Counted from the first letter of the stretch, positions 1 to 8,717 are shown. The stretch: DNA of 30,879 bases from B4-G1 sp964393895 (GCA_964393895.1 CAYMWP010000043.1:1-30879); one strand, 5' to 3'. Program-made: numbers and translations. Notes: generated by a model from the sequence alone, not told the origin.

Positions 1-94
1 ACTACCATTCGCTGCCTCTGGTGGCGTAGACTCACAATTTGGGATACACACCCCTGGCGAATTGGCGACTGAGGGGGGGAGAGATCATTCTGAT

Positions 95-122
95 TTGCCC
101 GGCAGGCAGATAAGGCTATAAT
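95..122 (+). promoter_or_regulatory. Predicted sigma-70 promoter of the M23 peptidase gene
   Basis: A TTGCCC -35 box at 95-100 is separated by 16 bp from a perfect TATAAT -10 box at 117-122. It lies about 110 bases before the chosen start codon at 231, leaving a long leader that contains two hairpins. Position and orientation fit the downstream gene. No operator was recognised. Confidence 0.6.
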
Positions 123-151
123 TGGGGTGGAGGTGACAGACGGAAATGTAG

Positions 152-213
152 GGCGGTTCTGCTAACCGCCGTTGGTCGAATAGCAAATCTGAGTTATTTG
201 AGGCAATTTGCTA
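152..213 (+). promoter_or_regulatory. Two hairpins in the leader of the M23 peptidase gene
   Basis: GGCGGTT (152-158) pairs with AACCGCC (164-170) around a 5-base loop. TAGCAAAT (181-188) pairs perfectly with ATTTGCTA (206-213). The second stem ends two bases before the AAAGGAGGGG ribosome-binding site (216-225), so it could modulate translation. No known riboswitch motif was recognised. A regulatory role is inference. Confidence 0.4.
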
Positions 214-230
214 GAAAAGGAGGGGAAACT

Positions 231-1424
231 ATGGCAAATCAATTTAGATTAAAGTGGCCCGTGGATAAACACGTCATCACCCAGTATTTTGGCGAGAACC
301 CGCACATTTACGCCAAGTTCAATCAGGCCGGCCACGAGGGATTGGATTTCTCGGCCGCCGTTGGGGATAACGTCTATGCCTGCTCCGATGGTAAGGTGCT
401 CAACGTCCAGCCCAACGATGGCAACGCTTACGGTCTCTACGTGCGCGTCCGGCACCGGTTTGGTGACGCCGAGTATCAGACCATCTACGCCCATCTTTCC
501 CAGGCGCTCGTGTCGGCGGGGCAGCCCGTGAGCGCGGGCGAGCGGATCGGCCTATCCGGCGACACGGGCCACTCTTTCGCTCCCCATCTGCATCTCACGC
601 TCAAACTGATCGGCGCCAAGACCCCTGGCTACCCGGACGGGGTGGTGGATCCTCTCCCCTATTTGCAGGAGGATGAGCTTCCCGCGCCCAGCGACCTGAC
701 CATTTACACCACCGACCGGGTGCGATTGCGCGCCAGGCCCACGACCGCTTCCACTCACCGGACGTGGCTGGACGCGGGAGAGGCGCTCACCGTGCTGGGA
801 GACGCCGGCGTAGCCCGCGCCAGGGTGGGAGAGCGCGGCCAATGGATCCAGGTGCAACGCGCCGATGGAATGAACGGCTTTGTGGCCGCCTGGTATCTCC
901 AACTGGAGTCGCCTGTCCCAGTTCCGCCTGAGGAGCCTGAATCGGAGCCGGAATTGCCCGACACGCTGGTCGTCTATGCCACCGAAGCGTTGAACGTGCG
1001 CAACGGCTCCTCGACGGGCAGCAGCCGCATCGCTATCGCCCTGCCCCACGACCCGCTGGTTATCGTCGGTGATTGGCACGCGGCGCTGGCAAAAGTCGGC
1101 GACCGGAGCGAGTGGCTCCAGGTGCGCCTGCCCGATGGTCGCCGGGGCTATGTCGCCGCCTGGTACGTTCAACTCAACCCTGGCCCTGCGCCGGGGGACT
1201 TGCTGACCGTCTACCCCACCGAGGATATGAACATGCGCGAGCGGCCCACGGTGAGGGCCAATCTGGTTGGGCGGCTGGCGCACAACGCGCCGCTCACCGT
1301 CCACGACGACCCGGAGCGAGCGCGGGCGCTGGTGGGCCGGTACGACGAGTGGCTCTACGTGGAAACGGAGGAAGGCCAACGGGGGTGGGTGGCGGCCTGG
1401 TACGTCTCAGACGTGATGACGTAG
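231..1424 (+). CDS. M23 family metallopeptidase with three SH3b domains
   Basis: Likely peptidoglycan endopeptidase. The start at ATG 231 (397 residues) is chosen over an upstream TTG at 198 because AAAGGAGGGG lies 5 bases before it. Residues 1-150 form the LytM/M23 domain: zinc ligands H35 and D39 in HEGLD, catalytic-type H88 in YAHLS, and the HLH pair H119/H121. Three bacterial SH3 repeats of about 70 residues follow, each ending in a G(F/Y/W)VAAWYV/L-like motif, with the first two separated by a Pro/Glu-rich linker. SH3b domains usually bind the cell wall. No signal peptide or membrane segment is visible at the N-terminus, which is odd for a wall enzyme; export may be non-classical, or the protein may act as an autolysin or phage-type lysin. 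The gene stands alone, convergent with the regulator downstream. Confidence 0.9.
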   Translation: MANQFRLKWPVDKHVITQYFGENPHIYAKFNQAGHEGLDFSAAVGDNVYACSDGKVLNVQPNDGNAYGLYVRVRHRFGDAEYQTIYAHLSQALVSAGQPVSAGERIGLSGDTGHSFAPHLHLTLKLIGAKTPGYPDGVVDPLPYLQEDELPAPSDLTIYTTDRVRLRARPTTASTHRTWLDAGEALTVLGDAGVARARVGERGQWIQVQRADGMNGFVAAWYLQLESPVPVPPEEPESEPELPDTLVVYATEALNVRNGSSTGSSRIAIALPHDPLVIVGDWHAALAKVGDRSEWLQVRLPDGRRGYVAAWYVQLNPGPAPGDLLTVYPTEDMNMRERPTVRANLVGRLAHNAPLTVHDDPERARALVGRYDEWLYVETEEGQRGWVAAWYVSDVMT

Positions 1425-1429
1425 GGCGC

Positions 1430-1498
1430 GAAACGTCAAACGTGAAACGTCAAACGTGAAACGTCAAGCGTGAAACGTCAAGCGTGAAACGTCAAGCG
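1430..1498. repeat. Tandem repeat, 14-bp unit, about 4.9 copies
   Basis: The unit is GAAACGTCAA(A/G)CGT, in phase at 1430, 1444, 1458, 1472 and 1486 (the last copy is 13 bases). It begins 6 bases after the stop codon of the M23 gene. It supplies the stop codon and about the last 11 residues of the convergent regulator gene. The unit is too short and spacer-free to be a CRISPR array. Confidence 0.9.
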
Positions 1499-4400
1499 AG
1501 GCGAGGGCAGCGGCGGCGGCCGCGTCCAGAGATGCAGGCAACTGCTCCGGCGGGACGAGGCCCATTTCGTCCATCAAGCGCCTGGCCTTGTCCTGAACCG
1601 CCTGCTCGCTGGCGGGGTGGCTGCTTGCCAGCTTGAGTAGCTCCGCCGCCCGGTCAGTTTGGCCCTGTTTGGCGAGGAAGGTGGCGACGTTCACCAGAAT
1701 CTCCGCCAACACGGTCATAGCTTGCGCCTCGATGGCGATCTGTGTGGCCTCCTCCAGACAAGCTCTGGCCGCCTCATAGTCCTCCATAGCGCACGCTGTC
1801 TCTCCCATGTTGTTCAGGCAAGCCATGATCGTCCACTGATCCTGGATGCTGCGTCCAATTGCCAGCCCTTCCCGATAGTGCGCCATCGCTTCGGGATACA
1901 TACCAAGCTCGTGAACCACCTTGCCCAAGTTGCTGAGCGCGATGGCTTCCCCCACCTGGTCGCCGATCTCGTGGCAGATTTCCAGGCTTTCCTGGAAGAA
2001 CGTGCTGGCCTCTTGGTGCTTTTCGAGTACGTGCAGCACAGTCCCCAGGTTGTTGAGGTGCATAGCGGCGTTGAATTGGTCGCCGAGTTCTCGACTCAGC
2101 GCCAGGCACTCGTCGAACATGGCGATGGCTTTGTCATAGTCCCCCCGGTGGCAGACGACGTCGGCCAGCGTGTTGAGAGGGGGCATTATGAGGCGCGGAT
2201 CCCCACTCTGACGGCCGATTGCCAGACCTTCCTCGAGCAGTGTCTCCGCTTGGTCTACATCCCCAGTTCGATATCGAGCAACTCCCAGTAGAAAGAGCGA
2301 GTGGACGATGCCCCAGTAATCCCCGGCCTGCCGGGATAGGGCCAGGCTTTGCTGGGCCAGTTGTTCCGTCTGTTCGTATTTCCCCTGGTGACGAGACACG
2401 TCTGCCAGGTTGACCAGGCAGAAGGCTTGATCAACCTGTGTCCCCAACCGTTCCAGGATGCTCAAGCCTCGTTCAGTGATAGCCACGGCCTGCTGATAGT
2501 GTCCCAAGCGGCGATAGAACACTCCCTGGCGGGCCATGATCTTGCCCAGGAGAAGGTCTCCTCGTTCATCTCCGCCCCACCGGTCTATGGCCTGTGCGAA
2601 GAGAGCAACGCCTTCCTGGAAACGGCAGCGGATGTCGTGGAAGCGGTATAGGCTTTCCAGACTCTTCCCGATCTCGAGGGTGTGCCCGTGCGTCACCGCC
2701 GCCTGCCAGGCCTGGCGCACGTTTTCGATCTCTGATCTAATTTCGGTGAGTGCTGGCCCCTGTTTTGCGCTTCTCAAGGGCTGCTCCTGTTGCGCCAGGA
2801 ACGCGGCAAAGTAACGGATGTGTTCTATCTCTGTCTCGCGGTACTTTGGCGGGTCGTCTTGGAGCTTTTTGGTCGCATACTGCCTGAGCAGGGGGTGCAT
2901 ATCGTGCCGCTCGCTCGAGACACGACGGATCAGAGATTTATCCAGCAGCGCCGACAGTGTGGCCGGGGAGGCCCCTGTCACCTGGGCAGCCGCTGCCTGC
3001 CGGAATCCTCCCTGAAAGATGGACAGCCGGGCGAGGGCGTCTCTTTCCGCCTGTGAAAGTAATTGCCAGGAATGTTCGAACGTCGCCCTGATGCTGCGCT
3101 GCCGCTCCGGTACGTTGCGCAGCCGGGTCGCCAATATGTCGAGGCTGTGTTTGAGTTCCTGGGTGATTTGCTCGCAGGAATGTACGGCCACCCAACTGGC
3201 AGCCAACTCAATGCCCAGCGGCATTCCTTCCACCAATTGACAGATGCGGGTTACGTGGGAGGCTTCCGCCTCATCGGGTGAGAAATCTCGGTTGGCCCGG
3301 CGCGCGTGTTGGTGGAACAGGGCGACCGCGCTGTAGGTCTCGTCACTGCGCGCGACTTTGTCGTCGAGAAATCTCGCTGGATACTCCAGTCCTTTGATCC
3401 CGTACACCCACTCCTCGCGCAAGTTCAGCCGTTCCCGCGAGGTGACCAGGAGCACCAGGCCTGGCGCGTGGTGAAGCATTTCGGCCAACAGCGTGCTTCC
3501 TTCCAAGAGGTGTTCTATGTTGTCCAGCACCAGCAACATCTCTTTTGTGCGCAAATAGTTAAAGAGTTGTTCCCTGGGATCCTGGCTGCTTTGCAGGGAA
3601 ATCTGAAGAACGCCCGTTATCGCAGGAACAATGGACTCGATTGAACTGATGGAGGCAAGGGGCACAAAGTAGACGCCGTGAGTGAAAGCCCCGATCTGCT
3701 CCGCCGCTGCCTGAAGCGCCAAACGGCTCTTGCCGATGCCGCCCGGACCAAAAACGGTCAGCAGCCGGCAGTCGGGGTTAGCCAGCAACTCGGCCAGATC
3801 CGCTAGCTCCTCTTCCCGCCCGACGAAAGGTGTGGGGGAGGGGGGGAGACTGTGCGGGGGAGCGGAGGAGCGAGGGAGCAGAGGAGTAGTTTCGCCTGCT
3901 TGAATTTGTTCGTACAGCGTGGTGGTCTCGGCCGTCGGTTGGACTCCCAGTTCCTCGGCCAACGCGCGGCGGCAGGTTTCGTACTGGGCCAGGGCCGCGC
4001 TGCGCTGTCCGCCGAGTGCCAACAGTCGCATCAACTGGCGGTGCGCCTCCTCACGCCAGGGTTCGAGCGCCACCTGTCGTTGGGCGTGTTGCCGCGCTCG
4101 CTCATAGTCGCCGCGTCGCTCGTGATGGTTGGACAGGTGGAAGAGCGTCTCCACTGCCTCGCGATGTAGCCACTCCCGTTTGAGCGTCGCCCACTCTTCG
4201 AAACTGCTGCTGTCGCTCAGAAAGAACTGCTCCAGGAACTCGCCGCGATACAGCTCGACCATCTGCTCCATCCGCCGTATGCAGGATAGGCAGGTCTCCA
4301 GGCTGCGGTGGCGGTGCTCCCTGCAAGCCTCGACCAGGGCCTCGAACGTGGCGACGTCCAGCCAGTGGCCGCAGTCAGGGTTGAACTGGATCGTCTCGCG

Positions 4401-4673
4401 GCTGGTCAGCAGGAAGGGCGTGAGTGTATCGTCCCGGTCGCCCATCGCCTGACGTAGATAGGAGAGCGCCTGACGCAAGTTGTGGCGGGCCTTGCGTTGG
4501 GGTTGGTCGGGCCACAGCAGGCCGGCCAGTGCGTCCCGGCGATGGGGATGGTCCGCTTCGACGACCAGGTAGGCCAGCAACGCCCGCGCCTTGTCGGTGG
4601 CAAAGTCGGTGACCGGTTCGCCATCCAGGATAACTTGGAGTGAACCTAGCAAAGAGATCGTCAGTCGGAACAT
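1464..4673 (-). CDS. SARP-type transcriptional activator with BTAD, NB-ARC ATPase and TPR domains
   Basis: Predicted signal-integrating STAND-class transcription factor of 1069 residues. Residues 1-95 form an OmpR/SARP-like winged helix. Residues 100-255 form the bacterial transcriptional activation domain (BTAD), rich in TPR-like helices. A Pro/Ser linker then leads to an NB-ARC NTPase with Walker A GPGGIGKS at 309-316 and Walker B LLVLDN at 380-385. From about residue 650 to 1040 there are many TPR repeats (for example YEQTEQLAQQSLALSRQAGD). This is the AfsR/LuxR-associated layout, in which ligand or partner binding to the TPRs releases ATP-dependent oligomerisation. The last residues, SLDVSRLTFHA, come from the 14-bp tandem repeat. 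It is divergent from the surface-protein cluster starting at 5008, which is a plausible but unproven target. Confidence 0.92.
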   Translation of the reverse strand: MFRLTISLLGSLQVILDGEPVTDFATDKARALLAYLVVEADHPHRRDALAGLLWPDQPQRKARHNLRQALSYLRQAMGDRDDTLTPFLLTSRETIQFNPDCGHWLDVATFEALVEACREHRHRSLETCLSCIRRMEQMVELYRGEFLEQFFLSDSSSFEEWATLKREWLHREAVETLFHLSNHHERRGDYERARQHAQRQVALEPWREEAHRQLMRLLALGGQRSAALAQYETCRRALAEELGVQPTAETTTLYEQIQAGETTPLLPRSSAPPHSLPPSPTPFVGREEELADLAELLANPDCRLLTVFGPGGIGKSRLALQAAAEQIGAFTHGVYFVPLASISSIESIVPAITGVLQISLQSSQDPREQLFNYLRTKEMLLVLDNIEHLLEGSTLLAEMLHHAPGLVLLVTSRERLNLREEWVYGIKGLEYPARFLDDKVARSDETYSAVALFHQHARRANRDFSPDEAEASHVTRICQLVEGMPLGIELAASWVAVHSCEQITQELKHSLDILATRLRNVPERQRSIRATFEHSWQLLSQAERDALARLSIFQGGFRQAAAAQVTGASPATLSALLDKSLIRRVSSERHDMHPLLRQYATKKLQDDPPKYRETEIEHIRYFAAFLAQQEQPLRSAKQGPALTEIRSEIENVRQAWQAAVTHGHTLEIGKSLESLYRFHDIRCRFQEGVALFAQAIDRWGGDERGDLLLGKIMARQGVFYRRLGHYQQAVAITERGLSILERLGTQVDQAFCLVNLADVSRHQGKYEQTEQLAQQSLALSRQAGDYWGIVHSLFLLGVARYRTGDVDQAETLLEEGLAIGRQSGDPRLIMPPLNTLADVVCHRGDYDKAIAMFDECLALSRELGDQFNAAMHLNNLGTVLHVLEKHQEASTFFQESLEICHEIGDQVGEAIALSNLGKVVHELGMYPEAMAHYREGLAIGRSIQDQWTIMACLNNMGETACAMEDYEAARACLEEATQIAIEAQAMTVLAEILVNVATFLAKQGQTDRAAELLKLASSHPASEQAVQDKARRLMDEMGLVPPEQLPASLDAAAAAALASLDVSRLTFHA

Positions 4674-5007
4674 CGTCGGTGGCTCGCAGCAGGAGGTGAA
4701 TTGGAGAGATTATACTACCGTTGAGCATTGTAGGCAAAAGATGGTGTAACTCAGGTTGTCGTCATTTTAGAACACAGTGAGGATTGCAAAGGGCCTGCGG
4801 TTTGAAGAAACCTATCAGATGCGCTACAGATTGAATGTTTCTTGGCTTTCTTGGTGTCCTTTGTGCTCTTTGGTTGGCAATATGAATGGCCTGAACGCTC
4901 ACAAGATGGGTTCCTTGACGTTTTTTTGACGCCAGTATGTTAAGCTTGGAGCAATTGTTCATTTGGCGCTCTGGCCCGATGGCGGCGCGGCACAAGAGGC
5001 AGGAGCT
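4674..5007. other. Divergent intergenic region between regulator and surface cluster
   Basis: This 334-base gap holds the regulator promoter at its left end. A TTGACG box lies at 4915-4920 with a weak TATGTT at 4936-4941 (15-bp spacer), a poor candidate promoter for the rightward cluster. The stretch 4845-4880 contains TTCTTGGTGTCCTTTGTG, which resembles the complement of sequence at about 30760-30780 and looks like a decayed short dispersed repeat. No convincing gene was seen. Confidence 0.5.
4709..4737 (-). promoter_or_regulatory. Predicted sigma-70 promoter of the SARP-type regulator
   Basis: Read on the minus strand: TTGCCT (4737-4732), 17-bp spacer, TATAAT (4714-4709), 36 bases before the ATG at 4673. 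The -35 resembles that of the M23 gene (TTGCCC). The ribosome-binding site of the regulator is poor, so translation may be weak. Confidence 0.65.
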
Positions 5008-5238
5008 ATGGGAAAACGACGACCTCACTACCTATCCTACATGCTGCGGCTGTGGCAGACCAGCGACGGAGAGAAGCAAGTATGGCGGGCCTCATTGGAG
5101 ACGCCGGGCACCGGAGAGCGCCAGGGGTTCGGCAGCCTGGCTGATCTGTTCGAGTTCTTGCAGTTACAGACCGAACCCGAGTGCGAGGAAATGCATGATA
5201 CAGGTGATACACAAAACATTTGGGAAAGGAGACTCTGA
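5008..5238 (+). CDS. Small conserved hypothetical protein (76 aa)
   Basis: A 76-residue cytosolic-looking protein. ATG 5008 is preceded by AGGAG at 5001-5005; a longer in-frame start at 4963 lacks such a site. The core reads HYLSYMLRLWQT, then VWRASLE, PGTGER and GF.SL.DLFEFL. From memory this resembles a small family frequent in Chloroflexota, which supports it being real, but no function is known to me. Its TGA overlaps the ATG of the following lipoprotein gene (TGATG, 5236-5240), implying translational coupling. The C-terminal 25 residues look unconserved and overlap the next gene's ribosome-binding site. Confidence 0.7.
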   Translation: MGKRRPHYLSYMLRLWQTSDGEKQVWRASLETPGTGERQGFGSLADLFEFLQLQTEPECEEMHDTGDTQNIWERRL

Positions 5239-7241
5239 TGAACCGTAAATTCACATCATCTGCCATGGTGATCTTGGCGCTCGTCACACTGGCTTGCAGC
5301 CCCTGCGGCTTGTGTGGGCTATTCGATGGCGAGGGCATACTCGCTCCAACCACCGCGCCGCAGTTAACCGAGCCGCCCCCGACCGAAGCGCCGGCCGTGG
5401 AGACGCTAGCGCCCCTTCCTACGGAAGCGCCGGTGACCGAGATGGGGCCGCAACCGGGCTGGCGCATGTACACCAACGGCAACTATGTGCACGAGATCGC
5501 CCTGGACGACGACGGCATCCTGTGGGCCGCGACGGGCGGCGGCGTGATCGCCTGGGACCTGGCGAGCGGTGACGCCCACGGCTACACCGTCCTCGACGGG
5601 CTGCCCGCCAACGACGTGCATACCGTCGTCGTCTGCCCCATTCCTGATCCCCGCGTCGTCGTCGGCACCGACGAGGGGCTGGCTCTCTACGACCCGGCCA
5701 GCGACACCTGGGAGCAATGGACCGAGGAGAATAGCGGGCTCGAAAGCAACGAGGTGGACCGGCTCAATTGCGATCCCGACAGCGACACCCTGTTGATCGG
5801 CTATGGCTGGGGCGCAGGTACTTTCGACGCCGCCGCGAATGAATGGCAGTATTTCACGACGAACGATGGCCTGGCTAGCGACTGGGTGGACGAGATGCTC
5901 GTCATCGGCGGCGAAACCTGGGTGGTGTCGGGCTTTGGGGTGTCGGTGATCCACGCCGACGGCAGCATCACCACCTACGACGAAGAGACCAGCGACATCC
6001 CCGACGAGACGGTGAGATCCATCGCCGCCGACGCGGACGGGAACATCTGGCTGGCGGGGTTCGACGGCCTGCTCAAGTTCCGCGACGGCGTCTGGACGCA
6101 GTACAACAGTGACACCGTCGAGGAATTCCCCTTCCTGGATGCATTCGAGGGCGTGGTCGCTGCGCCTGACGGCACCATCTGGGCTGGCAATGGCTTTGGC
6201 GACATCTGCCGGTTCGACCCGGCCGCCGAGACCTGCCTGGCGATCTATGACGGCGAGGATGGCATGGTTGGCGATCTGAGCGACCTGTTCCTCGACGATC
6301 AGGGCAACCTCTATTACTGCGGCGACGACGGGATCAGCCTGTTCGACGGCAGCCGTTGGCAGACGCTCGTGCTCGATGAACTGGCGGCCAGCAACGAGTA
6401 CGACGCCATTACCCAGACGCCCGACGGGACCATCTGGTTGGGCGGCTACTTTGGCCTTCAGACCTTGTCCGCCGCGGATCCCGACGCGGCGTGGCAGCAC
6501 AATGATATGGGGGGCTACCGGGTCAGTACCTTTCATCTCGGTGAGGAGGGGATCTGGATCGGCCACGGCGACGGCGCCAGCTACGCCGACTATGGGACCG
6601 ATACGTGGACCAACCTGGAGGCAGTGAACGAGCCGGGTGAAGGCGTCTACGGCAGCGTGTACGCGATCACTGAGGATGGCTCCGGCCGGGTCTGGTTAGG
6701 TGGGAGTGGTCTGACGGTCTGGGACAGCGACACATACACCTACTACGACCTGCTCACCGACGCGGAGCGCGCGGAGGAAATGTCACCTTTCTACGTCCAC
6801 GCGCTACTGTACGACGGAAGCGGCGTGTGGGTCGGCGCCTGGGGCCGCCTGCTCTACTTTGACGAAAACGACGAGATCACGATGTGGGATGAACTGCCGG
6901 TCGGCGGCACGCCCTACGTGGAGGCGCTGGCCTTGGACATGGACGGCAACGTGCTGCTCTCCGACTCTAGCAGGCTTTTACAATACGCTGGCGGGACGTT
7001 CACAGAAATGGCGGACGCGGACGACACGATCAAGTCTATCCTCGTGGACGAGACGGGCGAGATACTGCTCGGCCTGGAGGACCAGGGCGTCAGCTACTAC
7101 GATGGCAGCGCGTGGTCGTCGCTGACCACCGCCGACGGTCTGCCCACCAACTACTTTGGGAATCAAGCCATCCTCGCGGACAACCTGGGAGCGATCTGGT
7201 TCGCTGGCAGAAACGGCGGTCTGGCTCGCTACGCGCCGTAG
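5238..7241 (+). CDS. Lipoprotein with two-component-regulator-type beta-propeller
   Basis: Predicted 667-residue exported lipoprotein. The start is ATG 5238, with GAAAGGAG at 5224-5231. The leader MNRKFTSSAMVILALVTLAC ends in lipobox Cys20. A Thr/Pro/Glu-rich spacer covers about residues 34-70. The rest is built of Reg_prop-like blades with the motif DG.(I/L)W.(A/G).GG(V/L)..(W/F/L)D, for example DDGILWAATGGGVIAWD (91-107), DGNIWLAGFDGLLKF and DGTIWLGGYFGLQTL. In hybrid two-component sensors such propellers are the periplasmic ligand-binding part. Here no transmembrane helix, kinase or guanylate-cyclase domain follows, so this is a stand-alone outer-face sensor or binding module. It is translationally coupled to the small upstream gene. 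Confidence 0.9.
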   Translation: MNRKFTSSAMVILALVTLACSPCGLCGLFDGEGILAPTTAPQLTEPPPTEAPAVETLAPLPTEAPVTEMGPQPGWRMYTNGNYVHEIALDDDGILWAATGGGVIAWDLASGDAHGYTVLDGLPANDVHTVVVCPIPDPRVVVGTDEGLALYDPASDTWEQWTEENSGLESNEVDRLNCDPDSDTLLIGYGWGAGTFDAAANEWQYFTTNDGLASDWVDEMLVIGGETWVVSGFGVSVIHADGSITTYDEETSDIPDETVRSIAADADGNIWLAGFDGLLKFRDGVWTQYNSDTVEEFPFLDAFEGVVAAPDGTIWAGNGFGDICRFDPAAETCLAIYDGEDGMVGDLSDLFLDDQGNLYYCGDDGISLFDGSRWQTLVLDELAASNEYDAITQTPDGTIWLGGYFGLQTLSAADPDAAWQHNDMGGYRVSTFHLGEEGIWIGHGDGASYADYGTDTWTNLEAVNEPGEGVYGSVYAITEDGSGRVWLGGSGLTVWDSDTYTYYDLLTDAERAEEMSPFYVHALLYDGSGVWVGAWGRLLYFDENDEITMWDELPVGGTPYVEALALDMDGNVLLSDSSRLLQYAGGTFTEMADADDTIKSILVDETGEILLGLEDQGVSYYDGSAWSSLTTADGLPTNYFGNQAILADNLGAIWFAGRNGGLARYAP

Positions 7242-7266
7242 CGGCACCGGGCTGGCCGGGTCAAGA

Positions 7267-7311
7267 AGAAACCAGGTTTTTCTGTAAGCAACGCGACAAA
7301 ACCTGGTTTCT
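7267..7311. repeat. Palindromic repeat, AAACCAGGTTT family, intergenic copy
   Basis: AGAAACCAGGTTTT (7267-7280) and AAAACCTGGTTTCT (7298-7311) form a perfect 14-bp inverted repeat around a 17-base loop that starts TCTG. The copy lies 25 bases after the propeller gene stop. Related copies lie at 16179-16212 and 22564-22607. It has no T-tract following the stem, so it is not a standard terminator. Confidence 0.85.
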
Positions 7312-7375
7312 CACCGGCCAATGCCCGATTTACTTTGTCTGTAGAATGACGCTCGAGCAAACGCCAGGAGGCGAC

Positions 7376-8695
7376 GTGAAAGTCAAACGGTTTCTCGGAT
7401 TGGCCGCGCTGTTTTGCTCGTGCGCGTTGGGCTGCAAGATGACGCGGTACGTGGAGGATGCCGTCTCCCCGGTCTCGTACCTCGAGGACATCTCCCAGGT
7501 CTCGTACAGCGAGGAATCGGGCACGATTCTGCCGGAATTGCAGTTGTACGAGCAAATCGTCATCACCAGGGACGGAGTGACGTTGACCAGAAACGGCAGG
7601 ACGGAGGACACAGAGGTCAACGAGGACACCTGGGAGATCACGGTTGACGAGCAAAAGGTGACGGCCTTCTTTGAGCAGCTCGAGGCCATTGACTGCTCCT
7701 CCATCGAGGAGATCGAGCCAGACGAGCCTACAATTGGCGGCGATACCGAGACCTACACCATTCTCTATGCGGGCGACGCGAGATTTTCCCTGGCGTATGG
7801 TCAGGGAACCACCTATACCGACGGCGCGTTGATCGTAGAGCCAATAGAGGCGTTCATCAGGAGCCTCGAGTTTCCGGCTGGCGCAGCAAGCCAATACAAG
7901 GATTCTATTGGCCAGCCCACCGCCGTTCCTCCCACCCCAGCGCCCACGGGCAGCGACGGCGATACCGCATCCCTGACGATCGTCAACAGCTCCGGCGTGG
8001 AAATCCGCTACGTCTACCTGGCGCCCAGTTTTAGCGACGAGTGGAGCGACGACTGGCTGGGAGGCGACGCTATCGCCGCCGGCGAGCGTCTCACGCTGAG
8101 CGGCATCCCCTTCGGCGTCTACGACGTGCGGGCCGAGACCGCCGATCACGTCGTGCTCGATACCTGGTTCAACCGGCCTCTCGATGGCCCAATGACCTGG
8201 GAGGTATGGGGCGGCGATGGCAGCGGTTGGATCCCCAGGATAGATCAGTGGGCCACTTCCGCCAGCGCCAGCTCCGAGTATGGCGATCCCGACGGGGGCG
8301 CCCTCCAGGCCACCGGCGAACCTGATACCGCCGAGTGGGGCGACTATCGGACCGCCTGGGCCTCAGCGGCGCCGGACGGCGTGGACTGGCTGGAACTGGG
8401 TTACGAGTTCCCCGTCATCCCCGGCCGGATCAACGTCTACGAGAGCTGCTCGCCTGGCTTCATCGTGCGGGTGGAGGTCGTGGACGAATGGGGTTACTAC
8501 CACACGGTCTGGGAGGGAGAACCATCGCCCGTCGAGGAGTGTCCCCGTGTCTTTTCCATCCCCGTCGTTGGATTGGACGTCCCGGTGGTGGGAGTGCGCA
8601 TCCATTTGGATCAGCGCGCGGGCGACAACTGGAACGAGGCGGAAGTTGATCGTGCGTCCGTTGACGCCGTCCAATTGATAGGAACTGAGGTGTAG
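7376..8695 (+). CDS. Lipoprotein with C-terminal galactose-binding-like domain
   Basis: A predicted 439-residue lipoprotein. GTG 7376 is chosen because AGGAG (7366-7370) precedes it and because it gives a clean leader, VKVKRFLGLAALFCSCALGC, with probable lipid-anchored Cys20 (the lipobox is imperfect). Residues 50-170 form an unassigned domain. A Pro/Thr spacer lies near 180-195. Residues 200-280 look like a small beta-sandwich (TIVNSSG, then DDWLGGD and PFGVYDVRAE). Residues 290-439 are a discoidin-like module (ASASSEYGDPDGGALQATGE, then WASAAPDGVDWLELGYEF) closely related to the C-terminus of the lipoprotein encoded at 9547-10638. Binding to carbohydrate or another surface ligand is inferred. 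Confidence 0.88.
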   Translation: MKVKRFLGLAALFCSCALGCKMTRYVEDAVSPVSYLEDISQVSYSEESGTILPELQLYEQIVITRDGVTLTRNGRTEDTEVNEDTWEITVDEQKVTAFFEQLEAIDCSSIEEIEPDEPTIGGDTETYTILYAGDARFSLAYGQGTTYTDGALIVEPIEAFIRSLEFPAGAASQYKDSIGQPTAVPPTPAPTGSDGDTASLTIVNSSGVEIRYVYLAPSFSDEWSDDWLGGDAIAAGERLTLSGIPFGVYDVRAETADHVVLDTWFNRPLDGPMTWEVWGGDGSGWIPRIDQWATSASASSEYGDPDGGALQATGEPDTAEWGDYRTAWASAAPDGVDWLELGYEFPVIPGRINVYESCSPGFIVRVEVVDEWGYYHTVWEGEPSPVEECPRVFSIPVVGLDVPVVGVRIHLDQRAGDNWNEAEVDRASVDAVQLIGTEV

Positions 8696-8700
8696 GGCAG

Positions 8701-8717
8701 GTTGCCAAGTTGGCAAC
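8701..8717. repeat. Short palindrome GTTGCCA-AGT-TGGCAAC
   Basis: A perfect 7-bp stem with a 3-base loop starts six bases after the preceding lipoprotein stop codon. There is no following T-tract, so termination is doubtful; a short dispersed repeat or mRNA 3'-end hairpin is as likely. The remaining bases up to 8833 hold no gene that I can support. Confidence 0.5.

Noticed and set aside
1430..1498. CRISPR array
   Set aside because: Units are 14 bp, directly adjacent and without spacers; no cas genes nearby.
4762..5028. 88-codon minus-strand ORF in the intergenic region
   Set aside because: No ribosome-binding site or family resemblance; overlaps the better supported small gene on the plus strand.
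5406..6566. 386-codon minus-strand frame opposite the propeller lipoprotein
   Set aside because: No motif; the plus-strand frame has a lipobox, a ribosome-binding site and propeller motifs.
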